In this document: piece by piece, positions 8,444 through 17,083 of the stretch | How the letters are laid out: every line of letters starts with the position of its first letter | Numbering within the stretch: position 1 is the stretch's first letter | Source of the DNA: Planctomycetota bacterium | Lineage (GTDB): Bacteria; Planctomycetota; Phycisphaerae; Phycisphaerales; Phycisphaeraceae | Reading direction: 5' to 3' | NCBI GenBank assembly: GCA_024276075.1 | Contig: JAJRXX010000010.1 | Location: forward strand, 1-42,136 | Length of the DNA stretch: 42,136 bases | The notes under the pieces: model-generated | Told to the model about the DNA's origin: nothing | The model's database searches: none | What the model saw: the letters and a program-made list of their open reading frames with translations, nothing else | Position numbers and translations under genes: made by a program

Positions 8444-9198
8444 GTGTCAGAATCCTGGTTTGCGGTGTGTCTCGATCCGGTGGTCTGGCCGGGGACAGGA
8501 GCGGGTTGTGTTTCAAGGCTCGAAATATTGTCGAGCGCGCCGGTCAACTCCGCGGTGCCACGGTGGTAGAGGTATATGTTGCCCACCATCAATACCACGA
8601 TCAAAACCAGCGACGCGATCCCAATGGCTACCAGGCTCTTGCCGGGCGGCTCGATCAGGTCGTCGGTGTTAATACAAAGCTCCGCTTCGCTGATGATCGG
8701 GGTTTTTTCGTCCGCGTCGATCATGTTACGCAGGCGGGCTGAGCACTCCATCATTTTCTTGCGCAGGTATTCGGGTTGCCCGGCGTACCAGCCCGTAAAA
8801 CCCATCCCGATAAACGTGTAGTACAAGGCGATGCGCTCATCCGCCGCTTCGCCCCGCTCGGCTAACGTCTCGTCGAGCAGGTCCCAGAACTTTTCGTCGC
8901 CGGCGAGTTCGTTGTATTTGTCTGCGGCGATCTCGTTCCACTCGGCTGCGAAGGGCAGCTTGCTCTCCTTAATCATAAAATCGACGAAGAACGCCAGGAT
9001 CAGCTCCATCTTCCCCTTGTCTTTGTCCATCTGGCCGACCAGCGTCGGGTCTGCTGCCGCCTTTGATAGGGCCTCGGCAAACATGCCTTCGATATCGGCG
9101 CGGACACGGACGTGCTCGATGGTGGCACCCTTGCGGGCGGATCGATTCAACCGGCACACATACTGACACAGCGGTTCGCACAGTTCTAACAGCGTCAT
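8440..9198 (-). CDS. tssL: T6SS inner-membrane complex protein TssL (DotU/ImpK)
   Basis: 252 residues with the single-pass, C-tail-anchored topology of TssL. A helical cytoplasmic hook domain covers ~1-185, including ILAFFVDFMIKES (67-79) and YTFIGMGFTGWYAGQPEYL (127-145, the LGFxGxY region). One membrane helix lies at ~188-211, and a ~40-residue Ser/Thr/Pro-rich periplasmic tail follows. There is no OmpA-like peptidoglycan-binding domain on TssL, and no separate TagL-like gene in the window, so cell-wall anchoring must come from elsewhere. It overlaps tssK by ATGA (9195-9198) and tssM by ATGA, a tight K-L-M block. Confidence 0.95.
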   Translation of the reverse strand: MTLLELCEPLCQYVCRLNRSARKGATIEHVRVRADIEGMFAEALSKAAADPTLVGQMDKDKGKMELILAFFVDFMIKESKLPFAAEWNEIAADKYNELAGDEKFWDLLDETLAERGEAADERIALYYTFIGMGFTGWYAGQPEYLRKKMMECSARLRNMIDADEKTPIISEAELCINTDDLIEPPGKSLVAIGIASLVLIVVLMVGNIYLYHRGTAELTGALDNISSLETQPAPVPGQTTGSRHTANQDSDT

Positions 9199-10637
9199 TC
9201 TTGAGCGTCTCCACTAGGCACTGTCATAAACAATTTAACTTCATAATCTGCTTCCTCGTCGCCTTGCCAACGGATCGCCAATTCCTTTTCATGCGTGATT
9301 TTATCCCACATCCGCTTGCTGTCGGCGCGCATCAATCGGAAGTAGTGCAGCCCGACGGATGAAGGCAGCTCCAACGGCGGGTGGCGCTCCTCGACGAGCT
9401 TTACGCCGAAGATGCGTTGGTTGACCATTGTCTTAGCCATGAGCTTGAACCTGTCGCCGTCCTCGACGAGTTTGGCTAATTCGCGAGGGTCCTGCTTGGT
9501 GGTCACGCCCAGGAAGTACTCGTTGGGCTTGGTCAACTGCTCCTCGGACAACGCAGTGACCAGGATATCACCTTCCTTGGCAAACTCGGCTTTCATAAAG
9601 CTGGGCGCCACGGCACCACGCAGCAGCGAGCGAATCTTGGAAGATAGTTCGTTGAAAACAATCGCGGGGTTGTCGTGGTCATAAGGGCCAATCTCAAACT
9701 GATCACGGTCCGGGTGCAGCGCAGCTAACTCTCCCAGGAGCTCACGCAGCTCCAGGTATATGGTAAACGGCGACGTGCCCGCTGCCCTAATCAGAGACGG
9801 TAGGCGTGCGCTAAAACGGTTGAGCGTGCGTAGCCTCAGTATCTGCTCGACCTGCCGACCACGGATGGTGTCGATACTAAAGCCACCCCGGGTCAACTGC
9901 ACGACCAACTCTTTGCGGCTGGCTTCGACCTGAAACGCCAAATCGCGAGCCATGTCACGGAGCGTGGGCGACCCGCCCAGGACCAGACAAGGCGGGACGA
10001 AGGCAGGGTCCTGCTTGGGCATGCCCACGTCTTCACCTGTGGCGTGCATGATGCGCAGGAGCGGTATGACTTCGATATCGCCAAGGTCGTCGTCATCGAA
10101 CAGCAACCTAGCGTTGATCCGACGGACCTGGATTGGGCGGAGGTTTTCGCCGGTGTTCTCATCGGGCCTTTCGATCTCGGATACCCGGTATATCTGTTTG
10201 ACCTGCCAATCGTCTTCACCAGAGTGCTCGATGGTGTTACCCCGTGTGGCGTACCATAAGGGCACCGCTAGACACACGGTAAACGGCTGACTGCTGGCGG
10301 CGAACCGACGCTTGATGTCGAGTGCGGGCAGGTCGGCATTATCAGGGAATGACACGTCGACCCCGCTGGGCATGATCACCCGCAAACGGTCGAACCGCAC
10401 GAGCATGTTTTCCAAGGCGTCGGGCGACAGGCTCGCCTCAACCACGCCATAGGGGTAGGGCCATCCCAGGTGACGCTCGGAAGCACCCTGCGTGTTGATC
10501 TGGCGCTGGAGGTGTTGAAAATGGTGTGGCTGAAGGAACAGCCCCTCGTGCCAATGAATCTGCACCGACGGAGCAGCTGAGGTTCTCGTCGACTCCGAAG
10601 AACTGTCTTTGTCTGTCTGATCTGTCTTATCAGGCAC
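9195..10637 (-). CDS. tssK: T6SS baseplate protein TssK (ImpJ/VasE)
   Basis: 480 residues. The hallmark IHWHEGLFLQPHHFQ (residues 27-41) matches the family W-x-EGMFLxPQHFQ. The ~350-residue shoulder domains follow, and the C-terminal receptor-binding-like head ends GLHYFRLMRADSKRMWDKI. TssK links the TssEFG baseplate wedges to the TssL/TssM cytoplasmic domains. The GTG start at 10637 is supported by AGGGAG eight bases upstream. It is followed directly by tssL. The first ~25 residues are charged and Ser/Thr-rich, a small extension ahead of the normal family start. 192 bp of non-coding DNA separates it from the TagH-like gene. Confidence 0.96.
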   Translation of the reverse strand: MPDKTDQTDKDSSSESTRTSAAPSVQIHWHEGLFLQPHHFQHLQRQINTQGASERHLGWPYPYGVVEASLSPDALENMLVRFDRLRVIMPSGVDVSFPDNADLPALDIKRRFAASSQPFTVCLAVPLWYATRGNTIEHSGEDDWQVKQIYRVSEIERPDENTGENLRPIQVRRINARLLFDDDDLGDIEVIPLLRIMHATGEDVGMPKQDPAFVPPCLVLGGSPTLRDMARDLAFQVEASRKELVVQLTRGGFSIDTIRGRQVEQILRLRTLNRFSARLPSLIRAAGTSPFTIYLELRELLGELAALHPDRDQFEIGPYDHDNPAIVFNELSSKIRSLLRGAVAPSFMKAEFAKEGDILVTALSEEQLTKPNEYFLGVTTKQDPRELAKLVEDGDRFKLMAKTMVNQRIFGVKLVEERHPPLELPSSVGLHYFRLMRADSKRMWDKITHEKELAIRWQGDEEADYEVKLFMTVPSGDAQE

Positions 10638-10829
10638 CGAAACGCTCCCTAGTCAAAACCAACATTTTATCAGGCTTTGCTAGCCGATTCGATTCATTGA
10701 AGAGCAGCGCGGACCTTTCTCGCCTCTCGCCGGGACCGCTTCGTGCTCATACGCCCACGTATTTGGAGAAAGCCATCTATTTCTAACGACACAATCGGTC
10801 TGCCCCCAAACTCTTTCATTTATCCGCTA

Positions 10830-11765
10830 TCACTGTCGATCCAGTCCCCGCATCGAACCTACAAAGTTCGCAATGATCTTCTTAATCTCCTGGTCAACCA
10901 GTGCTGCGTCGTCGAAGGTCTTTGCGAGTTCGGTGTACTTACGCCAACACTTGATCTCCTTAGCAACCAAAAACCCTCCCGGCTCCAACGCCGCGGCGGC
11001 TTCGATCTCATTGGGTGCGAATCGAGAGAGGTACTGCTGCCCAAACTGCGAACCAATCCCGCTGATCGCCGAGAGCAGCCCGGCTACCAAGTATCGCATC
11101 TGTTCCAAGTCACGGGTCAGCGGCGCGTCCGAATCACCCCGTACAAAGCTCAGGAGTGTATCCTGCAAACTCGCGGCGCTGCGTACCGCGGATTTGGGTG
11201 ATATTTCTTTCCAGATTTGCCAAGACAGCTTATCGAGGCTGCTGACAAATCCGACCAAGTGTGCTGCCATCTCGACCACCCGCTCAGCGTTGATCGTGTC
11301 ACCTGAATCCAACTTCAGCTTAGCTCTAAGTTCATCCGTGGTTTTTTGAGAAGCACCCAAGTCGCCCGACGCGGATAGCCCCGCTTTGGAGAGACGCGAG
11401 ATCATCCCCTGCTTCTGATCGGCGGGCATGTCCTTTGCCAATTCGACCAATCGTTCAAGGACAAACGTCGGGTCGCTCCATTCCTGTTCGTCAGCGGGCG
11501 AAGGGGATGCGTGACCGTCATTACCCGATTGACCGATTGCTGCCATATTGGCGTCCCACGAAGGGAAGTTCTCTCCCAACGCTTCGAGGAAGGCGCTACG
11601 CTGGTCGGGCATGAGTGTGGATAAGGCACGCTGCACTTCGTCGGAGAGGTACTCCTGCCGCGTCTGGTCGTCTTGGTCTGCAAAATCAGCCTGTATCTGG
11701 CGTAGCCGATTGGCCGTAGCGGCGACCCGTTGAGCCAAATCTGTATGCGCTTCAGGCATGCCCAC
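10830..11765 (-). CDS. TagH C-terminal-domain-like protein without an FHA domain
   Basis: A 311-residue, mostly helical, acidic soluble protein. The last ~75 residues (FAPNEIEAAAALEPGGFLVAKE... with KCWRKYTELAKTF) resemble the C-terminal domain of T6SS FHA proteins (TagH/Fha), which has an ...F.P..IE.......G......K.A..W..Y.E... pattern. This is a motif-level match by eye. No N-terminal FHA domain is visible: the first 100 residues are helical and low-complexity. In other T6SS the FHA protein binds phosphothreonine downstream of PpkA, so this form should not read phosphorylation that way. It heads the tssK-tssL-tssM-tagF unit. The GTG at 11765 has AGGG six bases upstream; the ATG at 11759 is an alternative. 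It could be an unrelated helical T6SS accessory. Confidence 0.5.
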   Translation of the reverse strand: MGMPEAHTDLAQRVAATANRLRQIQADFADQDDQTRQEYLSDEVQRALSTLMPDQRSAFLEALGENFPSWDANMAAIGQSGNDGHASPSPADEQEWSDPTFVLERLVELAKDMPADQKQGMISRLSKAGLSASGDLGASQKTTDELRAKLKLDSGDTINAERVVEMAAHLVGFVSSLDKLSWQIWKEISPKSAVRSAASLQDTLLSFVRGDSDAPLTRDLEQMRYLVAGLLSAISGIGSQFGQQYLSRFAPNEIEAAAALEPGGFLVAKEIKCWRKYTELAKTFDDAALVDQEIKKIIANFVGSMRGLDRQ

Positions 11766-12100
11766 CTATATCCCTAACTAATGAATGACCCTCTACTCTT
11801 AGTCTTGGAATTATAGGCATATATCATTACGTCCGCAATCATCAGGCGAGATTTCTTCCGGGCTGCGGCACCCTTCTCCCGGCTGCGTAGAGCATTGATA
11901 ATCCACCAATGCCCCGGCACCGCTGCTGCTTATGGGTTGTGCTGATTGTGAGGGGTGTAATGCACCCTTTTAGACAATTCCCTGCCCAATCGGACTTCAT
12001 ACGCCCGATGCCCCTGCTGCATTTTCGATAGCTATAGATAGCGGTTTCCGTCATATTTTTGGGTACCGAGCGGCCCTGTGCGCTCAGGGGAGAACCTAGC
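11766..12100. other. Divergent intergenic region (TagH-like unit / small lipoprotein)
   Basis: 335 bp between two divergent genes, so it should hold both promoters. I see no credible open frame. ATACGC (11999-12004) occurs about 100 bp before the lipoprotein start and recalls the ACGCATT half-site seen near other T6SS starts, but it is incomplete. On the plus strand TATAGATAG and GGGGAG precede the lipoprotein gene. No convincing -35/-10 pair could be fixed. Confidence 0.45.
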
Positions 12101-12364
12101 ATGTCACGAATTAATCTGAACAAGTGTTTGGTGATGCCCCTGGTCGGCGTGGGGCTGTTGGCGGTGTTTTCGTTCGGCTGTTCTACCACCGGTCAGAAGC
12201 AGGCTGCTTGGTCCACGGCGTCAGAGAGGTCGGCATTGGCTGATGTTAGTTGGTCTCTTGCTGCTGCGGACGGACTGGGACGGGTCGTGTTCGGTGGTAC
12301 AACTGTCGCCGATCCGAAACTACCTGCGAACTGGATGCTCGCCGAAGCCACGCAGAAGCACTAA
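12101..12364 (+). CDS. Small predicted lipoprotein of unknown function
   Basis: 87 residues. The ATG at 12101 is chosen because GGGGAG (12087-12092) sits at ribosome-binding distance and because translation from it gives a classic lipoprotein leader: NLNK at the front, a hydrophobic core VMPLVGVGLLAVF, then SFGC with Cys27. The lipobox is loose (Phe at -2). Ser at +2 would send it to the outer membrane under the enterobacterial rule. The mature 60 residues (WSTASERSALADVSW and so on) match no family I know and have no further Cys. It is the only plus-strand gene within the T6SS locus. It is divergent from the TagH-like/tssK unit and ends 18 bp from the end of the SUMF1-protein gene. A role in the T6SS is only inferred from position. 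Confidence 0.65.
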   Translation: MSRINLNKCLVMPLVGVGLLAVFSFGCSTTGQKQAAWSTASERSALADVSWSLAAADGLGRVVFGGTTVADPKLPANWMLAEATQKH

Positions 12365-12382
12365 AAGCGCCGAAGACCAAAG

Positions 12383-15300
12383 CTATTGACTGCTCGAATT
12401 CGACGTGGCGAGGTACCCATGCGCATCGAGCAGACGCCTGACCTGTCCTACAAGAGACTGACGGGGTGCGGAGAACACCAGCCGCATCCCCACATCGGCG
12501 TAGGCTTTGATATCGGATTCGATCGACACGGCTGCAGGTTTCTCTAAATCTGATAGCACCCCGGGTGGTGACTGTGCTGAACCGCCGATCACGCCCATAT
12601 CGTTTGGCTGTATCACCGCGCGTATCTGGGCCAACACGTCACCCCCACCAAGCGCGGAAATGTCCAAGGCTTCAAGGGCATCGGTGCGCTCGAAGACGTA
12701 TTCTGCGACGTTTCCGATCATGTGATGAAATACATTGCCCGGGGCGACCTTTTCCGGGGTGATCTGGTCGAACCACAAGACGCCGTCGTCGTAAGGGTAC
12801 ACTTCATCGTGCGTATCCGATTCCCAGAAGCCACCCGAGTTTGGCAGTTCGATGCGCACGCCTTGAGATTGAAGGTCCTGGACGTGCTTGTTCTGTTGGA
12901 GCCACGTGCTATCGCGCAGATTGGGATGCTGCTGATCGACGTACTGTTTCAGGGGTGAGCCGTTGGTTTCGACCGCCAGCGCCGCACGCCACTCCGCAGA
13001 CGAAGGCAGCCGACACCCCATCGTCCTAGCGAAATAGATCGCTCCCTCGGGCGAAATAAACTGCATCGGGAACGGTTCGTCGGGGCCCGCAGGCGTGTAG
13101 GGCTGACCATCGTCTTGGGAAAAGTAGTCTTCGATCTGCCCGCCGCCTGACTTGAGGCGAGTATCGGCAGGCATCCAGATCGGTTTCTTGCGGTAGTCAT
13201 TGGTCCGCAGACGGCCTTTGCGCCACTTCCACACCTTCGGACCATGCCAACTCGGATCGCCCACGACAGACTTAAGCTCGTCCCATTTACCCACGAACGA
13301 GATCGCGTCCTTGATCAGCCCCAGTGAGGTCTCGGTCGTGCTGATGTAAAACGATTTGGATACTTCATAGTTTGCCTCCACGCGGACAAACTGAAGCTCG
13401 TGGCGATCACCGCTGCGGGTCGTCCAGGCGTAGGTAATGCGAGAGCGGTCTTCGGATACCTCCTTCTTCCAAGACGGCTCGTCCCAAACCGGTGATGCTT
13501 CGGGCCCCGTCTTCGACAGGTCGACGTCGGTGTCTTGATCGCTTTGTTCTTTGTTAAGCACTTGCGTGATCTGGCCGAGCAGGTCGGTCACATCCTGTTG
13601 GCTGGCCATGTCGCTGGGTAGGTTGCGCTGGAACTGATCGACGGCTGACCGGACTTGGTCTTTCGTGGTGTTGTGAGGCAGGCCCGCGAGGCGCTGCTTG
13701 AATTTTGCCAAGTCGATATTAAACCGGGCCCACGTGGGTAGCCTGGACGCATCGACGTCGAACTGCGCCGACAGACGAACAGCCCGCTCAATGTTTTCGG
13801 GTTCACGCAGCCCCGCGAAGCAGCGTGCCCACCGCTGGTGGCCCTCGGCACGCAGCCGATCGGTGAGGATCTGTTTCTGTGCGGGGTCCTCGATGCTGTC
13901 GCGGATCATGGCACCGAGCCATTGGCGCAATTCGTTTTCCTTCTGAAGCTGCTCGATGCCACTGGGCCAGTTCGACCCGGGCACTTTGTCGAGCTTACGC
14001 CAGGCGGCAAACGTAATCGCCGGCTCGAGATTGGCTTTGCTTTCCTCGACCCATCGCCGCAACGCAGCCGGGTCGTCCGATCGCTTAATCGCCGCCATCG
14101 TCTCGATCATACGGACGACGGGGCCCAATGATTCGCTGAATTGAACAAACAGTTTCCGTCCCCGCCATTGCTCGTGCAGGCGTCCCAACGACTCTTTGTA
14201 CCCTTGGGGGACATAGGCGAGGTCATAAGCGTTATCCAACGCCTGCTCGATCACCCTGAAATCGTCCATGATGGCTGCGACTTGATCGCGCCATGCCTGG
14301 TAATCCTGTTGCAGGTTTTTCCATCTGGACGCATCCGATGCCACGGACCAGTTTATTTGTCCGCGTAACCAAGGGCCAAACGCATCGAGCAGCGTCTGCT
14401 CTCGCTTGGCGGCCACGGCTTTCACCGCCAGGTCCATACTCCAACCACGAGGGTGCGACCGGCCCGGCACCGTGCCCGAAAGTGAGTCGGTCTGACGACG
14501 CAGCTCGGTGCGCAACGCGCTGACAGCATCTTGTAGCTCAATCAGCGCCAATGGGCTTGCGATCAATTCCTGACGCCGTTTGCGCCAAACTTCGTTAACC
14601 ACCGGCGACGAGACCCCCTCGACCCGTGGCGGTGACGAGACGGCTGTAGCGTAGATCGTGCGCAAAGACGATTGGAGTTGAGCCACCTGCTGCTCGATCC
14701 CGCTCTTGCTCTGCTGGTCCCAGGGCTGACGCAAAAGGTCGGCGACTTCCGCTTTGGCGGATTCCACCTGAGGTGCCAAGGCACGCGCAGTGGTTTTGTC
14801 GTTGCCCTCGAGCCACCGTATCTCACTGTCGATCTCACCTAGCGCCCAATCCCAACGGACCTGTAGCCGAGGGTCGAGCTTGGAGTAAACGGATTGATAG
14901 AGCAACTCGATGGATTGTCGTTTGGCGCGGATTTCGTTGAGTATCCGCTGATGGTTTTGCGGGTTCCAGGTCGGCTGTAAGCTGGCAGTCAATCCGGTTG
15001 CCAACGCTTGGATTTGTTGCCTAAAGCTGCCGACCTGCGTATCCCCACGAGCTTGCAATTCCGTGATCCCTGTCCGGATATCCGCGACTCGGCTTTGGGC
15101 AATCGGCTTCCAAACCGCGCGCGGGTCTAGCTGACTGTAAAATTGATCGAGCTTCTGGTCTAGATCACGCACAGACGCTCTGATGGTTGACCGCTCTTGC
15201 GGGTCATCAGGCCAGGGCTGGGCGAATAGTTGCTGCTTCTGTGCCTTGATCTGCTGGTATTGATTTTCAAACTTAGAGGCGCTCGCATCAGCCAATTCCC

Positions 15301-17041
15301 CTCGGAAAGCGAGAACCGCGTCGATCTGCCCAGCTAACCGAATCCATTTTTTCTCGAACAGATTACGCTGGTCACTGATCACCCGCCCAGCAATCTCGTC
15401 GAGTTGATCCTGTAGCGTGCGCTGCCGCTGCTCGATGTCTTCACGGGTGTCGGGCGACCAAACGAGTTGGGCATCGGTCAATTTATTTATTTCGTTACGC
15501 AGCGAGGCGAATCGGCTCTGCAACTTCCGCGCGTCGCTGGGGTCCATGGCCCCGTTTGAAGGCTGCGACAACTCTTGTTCAATCATGCCCGTGAGCGACT
15601 GCCATTGCCAATACAGCCGGGGGTCTAGCCGCTCAAAAACGCGCTGTTCAAGCTCGTCGAGTTGCCCCGCCACGGTGCTCGCCACACGCTGGGCTTGGTC
15701 GCTGTAAGCAGCAATCCAGGGATGGCGGCGGAAGCTTTCGGTGAGCGTATTGTTAACCGCGTCGAACTCACTCTTGTGCGCACTCGCAAGCGCCTCATCA
15801 AACCGCGATAGCTGATCGATCTGACTCATTAAGTCCCGCGCCCGGTCAGCGGATGCCTGCCTCGGGTCGGTCCCCGGCTGCGGACGTGTCAACTCACCGA
15901 TGCGTTGATCGATCTGCTGGTTGGTCTGGTCAAGTGCCAGGCTCAGATCGGAGACGTTACTTTCGATTTTTCTCTGGTTTAGCCTAACCCAATCAAGCTT
16001 GAGCAATTCGCCTATCTGCTTTGTGTAGGTGCGCAGGCTGTCCTCAATGGTGCTGGCTGTGTGATCGTCGTTATAGGTTCGTAATTCATTAACCTTGTCC
16101 CGTATGCGGCTGATCTGAGGTATGGCGTCGATGCGGCTGGACGAGTTCCAGGCCAATCTTGGATCGGACACCGTCGGCGGGGTCAACAAAAAGTCCTTGA
16201 CCTGGGTCATCAAGCCCGACAGTCTTTTTTGGACCGCCACAACACCACGTGTGACCTGTTCGATTTGGACACCCTCGCCGGTGAGGCTCAAGGGCGTCCG
16301 CAGGCTGCTTCGTGATCGGCTCAATTGCTGGGCAAAGACCTCGACGGCCTCGTCACTGCCGAACTGCTCGTGTATCTGATCCAATTCGTTCTGAATCGAA
16401 ACGATCACGCCGCTACATTGACTGACGTATTGCTCAAGGTCAAGCAGTTCCCGGATCCTGCCTCGGAGACTGACAAAGTCATCGCCTTCATCAAGGTCGG
16501 CTCTGTTGCCAAGGTAACCAGCCACAAAACCTAGGAACTGACCACGGAACTCGTCGTCCTGTCGGGGCTCGGGCTCGTCTAGACGAAACAAGCTCGATAG
16601 CTCCGCATAGCTGTGAAGAATTCTGTCAAACCCGGTGACGAAGTCTTTTTTTTGACCGCTGCCTAGCCAGCCTAGTTTTGTCTGCTCCACCAGCCCCGTG
16701 AGGTACTGCGAGGGGCCGTCCCAACCCAGGTCGTCGTATTGTTCGATTCGTTGCTTAATGGCGACCAGCGCGGGCCAACCCGTCAGTGCCCCCTCGACCG
16801 CGTCGACGATCTGGTACGCAGCGGCGGTCTTGCGGATGATATCGGGCGAACTCGCTTCCTCGGGAACCGGGTCTATCAGTGTCTTGCGTGCACCACCGCG
16901 TCCCACCATTTTTCCGGGATCAATTAATCCCGGCTCGGTCACTTTTTTCAGGTACTCCAGAACTATCTCTAAACCGCTGCCCTTCTCGCCCCATGCGTCG
17001 AGCCGACCCTCCAGGTACGCCAAGTAGTACAGCCGCCCCAT
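12383..17041 (-). CDS. Giant helical-repeat protein with C-terminal FGE-sulfatase (SUMF1) domain, TagR-like
   Basis: 1552 residues in two parts. Residues 1-~1200 are Gln/Arg/Asp-rich helix with tandem modules of 83-84 residues. The sequence LDPRxxW recurs at ~472, 638 and 722, with a diverged unit near 555, and each module carries a [P]W site followed by a helix ending in Y. Residues ~1228-1530 form an FGE-sulfatase/SUMF1 domain: SFYISTTETSLG (family F-I-x-x-x-EVT), RLPSSAEWRAAL (~1344-1355), GNVAEYVFE (~1443-1451) and the closing VGMRLVF. Catalytic cysteines are not evident, so it is more likely a binding domain than a formylglycine former. In Pseudomonas, TagR is a periplasmic SUMF1 protein that stimulates PpkA. 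This protein has no signal peptide and no shine-dalgarno, and its frame runs unbroken back to the TAA of the kinase-like gene (see findings). It lies just after that gene. Confidence 0.85.
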   Translation of the reverse strand: MGRLYYLAYLEGRLDAWGEKGSGLEIVLEYLKKVTEPGLIDPGKMVGRGGARKTLIDPVPEEASSPDIIRKTAAAYQIVDAVEGALTGWPALVAIKQRIEQYDDLGWDGPSQYLTGLVEQTKLGWLGSGQKKDFVTGFDRILHSYAELSSLFRLDEPEPRQDDEFRGQFLGFVAGYLGNRADLDEGDDFVSLRGRIRELLDLEQYVSQCSGVIVSIQNELDQIHEQFGSDEAVEVFAQQLSRSRSSLRTPLSLTGEGVQIEQVTRGVVAVQKRLSGLMTQVKDFLLTPPTVSDPRLAWNSSSRIDAIPQISRIRDKVNELRTYNDDHTASTIEDSLRTYTKQIGELLKLDWVRLNQRKIESNVSDLSLALDQTNQQIDQRIGELTRPQPGTDPRQASADRARDLMSQIDQLSRFDEALASAHKSEFDAVNNTLTESFRRHPWIAAYSDQAQRVASTVAGQLDELEQRVFERLDPRLYWQWQSLTGMIEQELSQPSNGAMDPSDARKLQSRFASLRNEINKLTDAQLVWSPDTREDIEQRQRTLQDQLDEIAGRVISDQRNLFEKKWIRLAGQIDAVLAFRGELADASASKFENQYQQIKAQKQQLFAQPWPDDPQERSTIRASVRDLDQKLDQFYSQLDPRAVWKPIAQSRVADIRTGITELQARGDTQVGSFRQQIQALATGLTASLQPTWNPQNHQRILNEIRAKRQSIELLYQSVYSKLDPRLQVRWDWALGEIDSEIRWLEGNDKTTARALAPQVESAKAEVADLLRQPWDQQSKSGIEQQVAQLQSSLRTIYATAVSSPPRVEGVSSPVVNEVWRKRRQELIASPLALIELQDAVSALRTELRRQTDSLSGTVPGRSHPRGWSMDLAVKAVAAKREQTLLDAFGPWLRGQINWSVASDASRWKNLQQDYQAWRDQVAAIMDDFRVIEQALDNAYDLAYVPQGYKESLGRLHEQWRGRKLFVQFSESLGPVVRMIETMAAIKRSDDPAALRRWVEESKANLEPAITFAAWRKLDKVPGSNWPSGIEQLQKENELRQWLGAMIRDSIEDPAQKQILTDRLRAEGHQRWARCFAGLREPENIERAVRLSAQFDVDASRLPTWARFNIDLAKFKQRLAGLPHNTTKDQVRSAVDQFQRNLPSDMASQQDVTDLLGQITQVLNKEQSDQDTDVDLSKTGPEASPVWDEPSWKKEVSEDRSRITYAWTTRSGDRHELQFVRVEANYEVSKSFYISTTETSLGLIKDAISFVGKWDELKSVVGDPSWHGPKVWKWRKGRLRTNDYRKKPIWMPADTRLKSGGGQIEDYFSQDDGQPYTPAGPDEPFPMQFISPEGAIYFARTMGCRLPSSAEWRAALAVETNGSPLKQYVDQQHPNLRDSTWLQQNKHVQDLQSQGVRIELPNSGGFWESDTHDEVYPYDDGVLWFDQITPEKVAPGNVFHHMIGNVAEYVFERTDALEALDISALGGGDVLAQIRAVIQPNDMGVIGGSAQSPPGVLSDLEKPAAVSIESDIKAYADVGMRLVFSAPRQSLVGQVRRLLDAHGYLATSNSSSQ

Positions 17042-17083
17042 CCACTGGTCGAAAGCTTCGCATATTTTCGCCCACTTCTGCTG

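Noticed and set aside
11842-12189. 115-codon minus-strand open frame between the TagH-like gene and the SUMF1 gene
   Set aside because: It overlaps the small plus-strand lipoprotein, which has a ribosome-binding site and signal sequence; the minus frame has neither.
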